NCBI GenBank assembly: GCA_029582155.1
Contig: CM055901.1
Span: forward strand, 53,635,206-53,699,205
Direction of reading: 5' to 3'
From: Panopea generosa
Taxonomy: Eukaryota; Mollusca; Bivalvia; Adapedonta; Hiatellidae
Length of the DNA stretch: 64,000 nt
Of this stretch, positions 58,201 through 64,000 are shown in pieces (the stretch's first letter is position 1; every line of letters starts with the position of its first letter). The notes under the pieces were generated by a model. It was not told the DNA's origin, did no database searches, and saw nothing but the letters and a program-made list of their open reading frames with translations. Both the position numbers and the translations under genes were made by a program.

Positions 58201-58484
58201 GTAATATAAATGTTGGTATACAATCGGGACCGGCTGCCTAGTGTGGTTTAAGGTTACCAAGAAGCTTTGCGACTCCGGTGGGGCGGATCTTGAGTCCCAT
58301 CATAGTTAGGTGAGGGCTTGGTCCCTTGTCTGGAATACTGGTAGTGTCTTCTTTTGTATCGACTGACTGAAATTGGTCATTGAGGATGTCCGTTTTTCTT
58401 GAGCTTTCACTCTGAAGGAATCCGTCCTTATTGATGAGGGGAGATGCACATTCTGTCTCTTTGCCTCTTACTCTTTATATATGA

Positions 58485-58826
58485 TCAGAAACGATTGGGG
58501 CTCTTCCTCAGATCATCGCTTACGACGTCTTGAATGTAGGACTTCTCAGTAGTTTTAGTCTCTTTCTGGACTGCTGTTTGTAGTATCTTGTATCTTTCAC
58601 ATGTCTTAGAGTTCCCATACTTCCTGGCCATCCAGTGGGCTCTCTGCTTCCTTCTCATCATCCTTCGCATCTTGGTGGTGACGCAAGGGTGTGTCTGTCG
58701 AGTGCAAGACATTTTAGTAGGGATATATTGTTCTAAAGATGATGCGATGGCTGCCTTGAATGATGCCCACAAACATTCAATAGACTGGAAGGTTGTGTCG
58801 GTAAACGTCTGACTGTACTGCGTCAT
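58485..58826 (-). pseudogene. copy B endonuclease-RT connecting region
   Basis: A 113-codon open stretch includes YSQTFTDTTFQSIECLWASF, YIPTKMSCTRQTHP and MRRMMRRKQRAHWMARKYGN. This is the conserved linker between APE endonuclease and RT in CR1/Jockey-group LINEs. It is deleted in copy A. Confidence 0.8.
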
Positions 58827-58947
58827 ATGATGTTTGATGCCTTCTATGTGTGCCTTCTTCCATAAATATATCTTTCTACGTGGAAGCGGATTCGTTAGGG
58901 TTGATGAGCTGTGTGTAGGAGAACAATGACATGGTCACTCTTTAGTC

Positions 58948-59690
58948 CTATTGGTGGTAATGGTTTGCATCGTATTTTGAAACTTTGGTGGCTTGTGAAG
59001 AAAGATCAATCGTGTTCTGTAGTTTAGTTGGGGAATCTTCTAGCTGTTCAAGGCTCATATCCATGGTAATATCAAGGAATGCCTGGCTCACACGTTGAGG
59101 GTATATATGAAGTGCCTTTGAAATGGTGTTTCTTGTCCAATCAACGTCTGGAATGTTGTAGTCTCCTCCAATGATGAATATAACCTTTTCGTATTTATAC
59201 TTTAGTCTTGTGAATTCGGCCCTGACCATTTCAAGATAACTTTCATCAATTTTATCTGGGGGGCGGTAGTATGATGTGAGGACCGTTCTCTTCTTGCCTA
59301 TTTTGATGGTGCCAGAGATAAGTTCAAGTTGCTTGTGTGTCTCAACATCTAACATTTCAAAATCGTCTTTTACTGCTAGGAGCACTCCGCCACGGGGATC
59401 ATTCGGCCTATCTCAACGGTAAACTTTAAAACCAAGCGACGGATCGAAGAAGTATGGAGATGCGATGTCATCAGATAGCCAGGTTTCTGTTCCTAGTATA
59501 ATGTCTGGCCTTGTTTTTTCAACTAAAACATCGATATTCCTTCCCTGCTTGCGTTCACTCTGGAAGTTAACAGTCAATATTCGTAGTGCTCGCTTTGTCT
59601 TTGGTTTGGTACCAAATTGGAGCATAGGTTTCGGCGAGGATGAAGTTTCTGTGCTGCTTACCGAGCTAAAAGTTGAGTTTGTAAAGCTGT
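58948..59690 (-). pseudogene. copy B APE-type endonuclease
   Basis: It has ALRILTVNFQSERKQGRNID, DIILGTETWLSDDIASPYFF, a TGA after FKVYR, then GGVLLAVKDDFEMLD, RTVLTSYYRPPDKIDESYLE and FIIGGDYNIPDVDWTRN. The TGA replaces an arginine codon expected in YR-x-DRPNDPRGG and occurs at the same place in copy A (54207 and 59413). Confidence 0.85.
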
Positions 59691-59739
59691 GACTCGATTC
59701 TGATGTAGAGAAATGTCAGGGGTAGTTGGTTCGCCTTCA

Positions 59740-60309
59740 CTCAAGCTAGAATAAATGCTGCCAACACTACTGCTGTCTGTATCCAGAACATCATAGATAA
59801 CCGTTGATAGTTAGGTTTCCCACAATCAGGACAATACCATGGAAGCGATGTGTTTGCCAATGCATCATAGTCAGCCGCCAACATGCCTACACAAGACTTG
59901 TGGATCCATCTATCACAGTTGTTGCACCCTATGGACCTAGCACCAAAATCTTCAACCTCAACAGAGCAAACGCCACATGGGAATGTTGTTGATGGGTCTT
60001 GGTTAAGTTCTATGCCGCTGATGGGTAGAAGGATGAGCTTGTGGTATCTTCTGTTACAGGAGTTAAAAGTGGCTGGCCAAGGATGTGCCTAATCCAGTGA
60101 TATATATAAACAGACTCGGGAAGGTAAAGTAAGGACGTGGAATACAAAAAGTCTGTGCCGAAGTGCTGAGTAATGTCATCAGATGATTCATGGCCTGAGT
60201 AAACGATGGCTCGATCTGGTCTGTGGTGGGTATGTGCCTTATCAAGTGTCGCATTATGTTGGAGGATAGTTGCAACAATAATAAAAGTCAATCTCAAATT
60301 CGAAAGCAT
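59740..60309 (-). pseudogene. copy B PHD-finger ORF with 2A-like motif
   Basis: It starts MLSNLRLTFIIVATILQHNA with a hydrophobic N-terminus. A small deletion shifts frame, then come LILLPISGIELNQDPSTTFP and a complete-looking PHD finger: CGVCS, GCNNCDRWIHKSCVGM, SLPWYCPDCGKPN. The linker after the finger is out of frame (VLDTDSSSVGSIYSSLSEG in another frame), as in copy A. Confidence 0.78.
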
Positions 60310-60368
60310 TGTTTACTATTACACGTAAGTAGAAAACAGGAAGTGTCAATCATTGGTAGATGAAGTAT

Positions 60369-61190
60369 TCATATTGTCATCACTTTTTTTCCATAAAAGT
60401 AGACAAATTTTGTGGCACCTTTTTTCTGAGATTCATGGTTTGTAACAAGAGATTTGTTCACTTTTTCTGGAGATGGAGACATGTTTTGGTATGTAGTTTC
60501 CTGATAATTGCACTCAACATTATCATCCGTGAAATGTTCGAATCTATTTGGTGATGCAAACACAGATTTTGTGGTATTATCAACATTAAGCGACGTGTCC
60601 GAATTGTTGTTTTGGTTTGTAGTTTCCTGATAATTGCACTCAACATTATCATCCGTATTGGTGTTTTCATTGTGCTGTTTCCTAGTCGTATCCACAAGTG
60701 GCACGTATGATTCGGGAACCATTATCGTTTTGCTTTCTTCGTCTTTGTGAAGTAATTGGTGTCTGGTTGACTGTGTTTGTCCACATAATTGTAATGCGAC
60801 CATTTTCCGGATCAACAAATGGTGGCCAGAATATAGTGTTTAAGGCTTTGAATGCTATGTGCTTACATCCGTTGATCGAAGGGCAGACGCAACCAGAAGG
60901 TTTGATAGCGCAATCATTCGCCACACGGATGAGGACGATCCCTGTTTTGCGCAATCGACACAATCCTTGTTAAAGTCTGGAGATATCAGTTCAAGTATAG
61001 GGTACAGTTTGTTTCTCTTGATCTTCTCGCCATTAGCAACCATTTCAATACGGCATCGGTAACGTAACTCTAAGCTCATTAGTTCATTCCCAACTAAGCA
61101 TGTCGATACGGCGTTGAAAAGGCAGTCCCCGTCACCTGTGCTCTGAATAGCAGCTTTAGAGTTGGTATGGTAGCGCACGAATATATACCG
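60369..61190 (-). pseudogene. copy B OTU-like cysteine protease and linker
   Basis: Continuous minus-strand sequence YHTNSKAAIQSTGDGDCLFN, AVSTCLVGNELMSLELRYRC and VDCAKQGSSSSVWRM shows the OTU Asp/Cys loop (GDGDC at 61122-61136) and following helix. The segment FDCVCPSINGCKHIAF of copy A is partly deleted here. The C-terminal motif reads PESYVPLV (about 60695-60712) instead of PNHFVPLV, so the catalytic His is lost. A polar linker with two DDNVECNYQETT repeats follows. Confidence 0.75.
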
Positions 61191-61199
61191 AAGAACATA

Positions 61200-61570
61200 A
61201 TTGTAATTACTCAGATGTTTAAAGACTATTTCTTTTATGTTATTTCCGTTACCAATTTCGAAGCAGTCATATTTTATATTCGTTGTTATTTTTTTATTAC
61301 TGGTTCAAAATCATTTATTTTTCGGCTATAAATGTATATTGATATGTTTTTTTTTTATGAAAATGAACGTTCACAACATCTAAGATATAAAATAAAAATA
61401 AAACAGCTTATTTTCGCATCGACGCAGTAATATATTTTATATTCGCTGTTATTTTTTCATTATTGGTTCAAAATCATTTATTTTTCGGCTATAAGTGTAT
61501 ACTCATAGAGTCTTCTTAAAAGCAAAGATAAAAATAATTTAAATTTAGAATAAAAAAAAATATGCCTTCC
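61200..61570 (-). repeat. copy B 5' UTR repeat units
   Basis: It shares 'accaatttcgaagcagtcat', 'aaaatcatttatttttcggc' and 'aacatctaagatataaaata' with 56040-56550. About two units are present, the second shortened and the outermost strongly diverged. Confidence 0.65.
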
Positions 61571-63490
61571 TTTCGTTGTTTTCTCATTTTTTATTATTTA
61601 TTGGGGCCTACCGTGTCAATGACATCAGACTGATTCTGTGTGGAAAATGAATCATGATCATCCAGCTGGTGATATTCTGCAAGCGTTCGCTCGATCTAAT
61701 CTACTGTAATGGCTATACGAGGATGTTCTCAAACCGAATTAACGCAAAATCTGGTTTATAAAATGTATATATATATATAAGATGAAACTCATGAAACACG
61801 ACTGGAATCGATAATGCAACGAGTATTGCACGAAAACCGGGAGCTTGAAAATGGCGACTGTTTCACCCAAGACTGGTTCCCCAATCATATAGTTATAGTG
61901 AACAATTCAGATTCATCGAATGGGTTATACATACATTTAGAAGAAGTTTCAGTTATATGTAGCATTATTATTAATAACAAATTATCATTATCTGATCAAA
62001 ACTTATATTTATCAAACAAGACCATTCCTAGTAATCAAATGTCTCGCCCATATCAATTTTTCATAGCCATCCTCGGCAAACAGTCCTAAAAAAACGGAGC
62101 TCTATACACAAATACATTTTATAGGCCAACTTAATTATTTACAGAGACTAAGGGAATCAAAAACGCTGCATGTTTTCACTACAAAAAGTACATTTATTGA
62201 CCAAATACAGTGGTTCTGGACCTAAATTCATCAACATTTTGAGTCAGACAATTTGTCAAAAACTTCATATTAAAATACCAAATATAGAACAAGCAATTTG
62301 CTATATTTATTTGCAAAAAAAACGAGCAGTTTTAATGATTATTAAACAGAAACTTTAACGGATCACATGTCTTGTAGGTTTACAGGGTTTAACAAAATCG
62401 TTATCTTTGAATCAAAGCCCGATTCTCAGACTCAAATTGTTGATGAATTTAGGCTTTAGGCTAAATAGTAAAAAAGACACTTTGCGAAAAAAAAAACACA
62501 CAACTTTTAATCAAGACTGGCTCCGTGGGAGCATATGTATAAAAATAAACAGTGTGAACATACTTTAACCCTTTACTTCATATGGACACCTTTTAACACC
62601 TTTAATATAGAAGGCATTTGAAAACATAATAAAAGTTGATCAATATTTTGTCACGATTCAAAACGTTTATTTGTATACAAAAAAATACACCTTTACTCCA
62701 GGCATCGAGTTATATACATAACATTGAAGAGTTGACAAAATGCTGGAAACCTCATTTCTTTTTTAGCTTTTTAGATACTCATTTGCAATAGTATGTATAA
62801 TACGTACATATAATGCAAAACATCAATCTGTTTAAACTCTTGAAAAGTTAATATCTGACAACGACAGATGTTCCACATAACTTAACAAGTTTCAATCATT
62901 TGTTGTTTATTTGACCTTACATGGTTTATACACACTTTTTTATCCCTGAAAGGAAATAATTACAATATGTTGACAATTGACAAATACATTTACAGCTGCA
63001 CTCACGTTGTCTAGTGTGTAGATGGCAATTTTTACGCGGAGTACAGTACATTTTAATTGTATTTTCTCCTTGTTTCATTTGTGCATCTAAAGACAAATGT
63101 TTTCAAAGTCAACTTAATTACAATTGATAGTCTTAATGTGAGTTAGCTGTTGATACCGATGTGTTATACATTCCCTGTGTTTGTATTGATTCATGAACTT
63201 GCGAATTAAATCTGTTTAAGACATTGTTCACCACGGAATGCATCCTGAAATCACGTTAATAGCTGTGTATTGTGTTTACTTGTCTCGGCGTAGATGGCGT
63301 TGTAAATTACAAATATATGTCGAAATAAAAAAATGATTAAGAAAACTTTGCTATTCGTATATTTCTATTAAACGAATAACACGCATTTTTTTATGTAACA
63401 GATTAACTATCAGAAAAGGTTCAAAATGATTTTGACCAACTTCCTTATTGTTAGCAATTTTGAATGTATAAGGACTCGATGATGTCAAAT
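61571..63490. other. intergenic, no confident gene
   Basis: A 91-codon plus-strand frame (61814-62089) opens MQRVLHENRELENGDCFTQD about 30 bp after a TA-repeat/TATA-like run, but no domain or splice context supports it. Near 62570-62635 'ccctttacttcatatggaca' and 'tagaaggcatttgaaaaca' resemble 39655-39710, a further copy of that interspersed repeat. Confidence 0.35.
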
Positions 63491-63517
63491 TCATCCTAAC
63501 GCCATAAGCGGACGGGC

Positions 63518-63905
63518 AAACATGGGTGCCCTGGCTATTGGGAGCTGTGTATTTGCCCTTATCACCGTCTTGACGTACACGGGCGCACTGATTATTTGGA
63601 GCTGAATATTCGCCCTTATCACCGTCTTGACGTACACGGGCGCACTGGCTTTTTGGAGCTGAATATTTGCCCTTATCACCGTCTTGACGTACACGGGCGC
63701 ACTGGTTATTTGGAGCTGAATATTCGCCCTTATCACCGTCTTGTCGTACACAGGCGCACTGGCTATTTGGAGCTGGATATTTGCCATTGTCATCGTCGTG
63801 TCGTATACAAGAGTACTGGCTGTTTGGAGCTGAATATTTGCTCTTATCACCGTCTTGTCGTACAGGGGCGCCCTGGCTATTTGGAGATGAATATTTGCCC
63901 TTATT
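63518..63905. repeat. minisatellite, 57-bp unit, ~7 copies, open on both strands
   Basis: Units start gctgaatattcgcccttatc and repeat every 57 bp (63601, 63658 and so on). Because 57 is 19 codons, both strands stay open: plus reads LELNICPYHRLDVHGRTGY and minus reads APVYVKTVIRANIQLQIAS. Minus is open from at least 63920 to a stop at 63491. No start or splice signals single out either strand, so coding is unproven. Confidence 0.8.
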
Positions 63906-64000
63906 TCTCGTGACGGCGTTATATTAGTGGCAGAGTATAAAACTTGGTGATTTTATGGCACCTTAGACCATGTTCTTGACGCAGAAATAGCCCAATAAAA

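Larger units (their letters stand above)
56551..61520 (-). mobile_element. OTU/PHD/APE/RT non-LTR retrotransposon, copy B (near full length)
   Basis: It is about 5 kb, head-to-tail with copy A. Order in transcript direction: 5' UTR repeats (about 61200-61520), OTU (60690-61190), linker with DDNVECNYQETT repeats, PHD ORF (59740-60309), endonuclease (58950-59690), post-endonuclease region (58485-58826), RT (56996-58200), C-terminal tail ending at a stop at 56765, and a 3' UTR of about 210 bp. Identity to copy A is above 90% by eye. Several frameshifts and a TGA make it dead. Its 3' end abuts the outermost 5' repeat of copy A. Confidence 0.88.

Noticed and set aside
61500-61570. A third LINE copy starting after copy B (shared 'agagtcttctta')
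   Set aside because: The 12-bp match to the LINE 3' UTR is better explained by a diverged 5' UTR repeat unit aligning through the same stretch.
61814-62089. 91-aa plus-strand ORF as a gene
   Set aside because: No domain, no splice context, AT-rich composition. A nearby TATA-like run alone is not enough.

Overview
The window is AT-rich, intron-bearing eukaryotic nuclear DNA, most likely from a bivalve mollusc. The clues are a metazoan gene pair, tRNA-derived SINEs with long target-site duplications, many minisatellites, and a PHD/APE-type LINE of a kind common in molluscs. No prokaryotic operons, CRISPR arrays or plasmid features were seen. All calls come from reading the sequence; no database search was run.

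Layout. (1) 1-6.7 kb: a 156-bp tandem repeat, a 25-bp minisatellite, and the last three coding exons of an unrecognised plus-strand gene, with a second 25-bp minisatellite in its last intron. (2) 6.7-20.2 kb: intergenic, with SINEs, MITEs, short tandem repeats, and a 24-bp minisatellite bounded by an 18-bp inverted repeat. (3) 20.2-29.85 kb, minus strand: a complete six-exon SCPx-type peroxisomal thiolase (428 aa). It ends in the peroxisomal signal AKL and has no SCP2 domain. (4) 29.85-32.8 kb: the intergenic gap between two divergent genes, holding a LINE RT fragment and two 5S-rRNA-like pieces. (5) 32.8-42.95 kb, plus strand: a complete eight-exon HSDL2 gene (419 aa), a short-chain dehydrogenase with a C-terminal SCP2 domain. 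(6) 43-52.5 kb: gene-poor, dominated by a 2.3-kb array of 31-bp units. (7) 52.57-61.5 kb, minus strand: two head-to-tail copies of a non-LTR retrotransposon whose 5' part encodes an OTU-like cysteine protease, followed by a degenerate 2A-like motif, PHD finger, APE endonuclease and reverse transcriptase. The two copies share several disabling changes. (8) 61.5-64 kb: gene-poor, ending in a 57-bp minisatellite open on both strands.

The two well-supported host genes fit one theme. Both are expected to be peroxisomal lipid-metabolism proteins, and they lie head to head about 3 kb apart. In vertebrates the SCPx thiolase is fused to an SCP2 lipid-transfer domain. Here the thiolase lacks it, while its divergent neighbour HSDL2 carries one.
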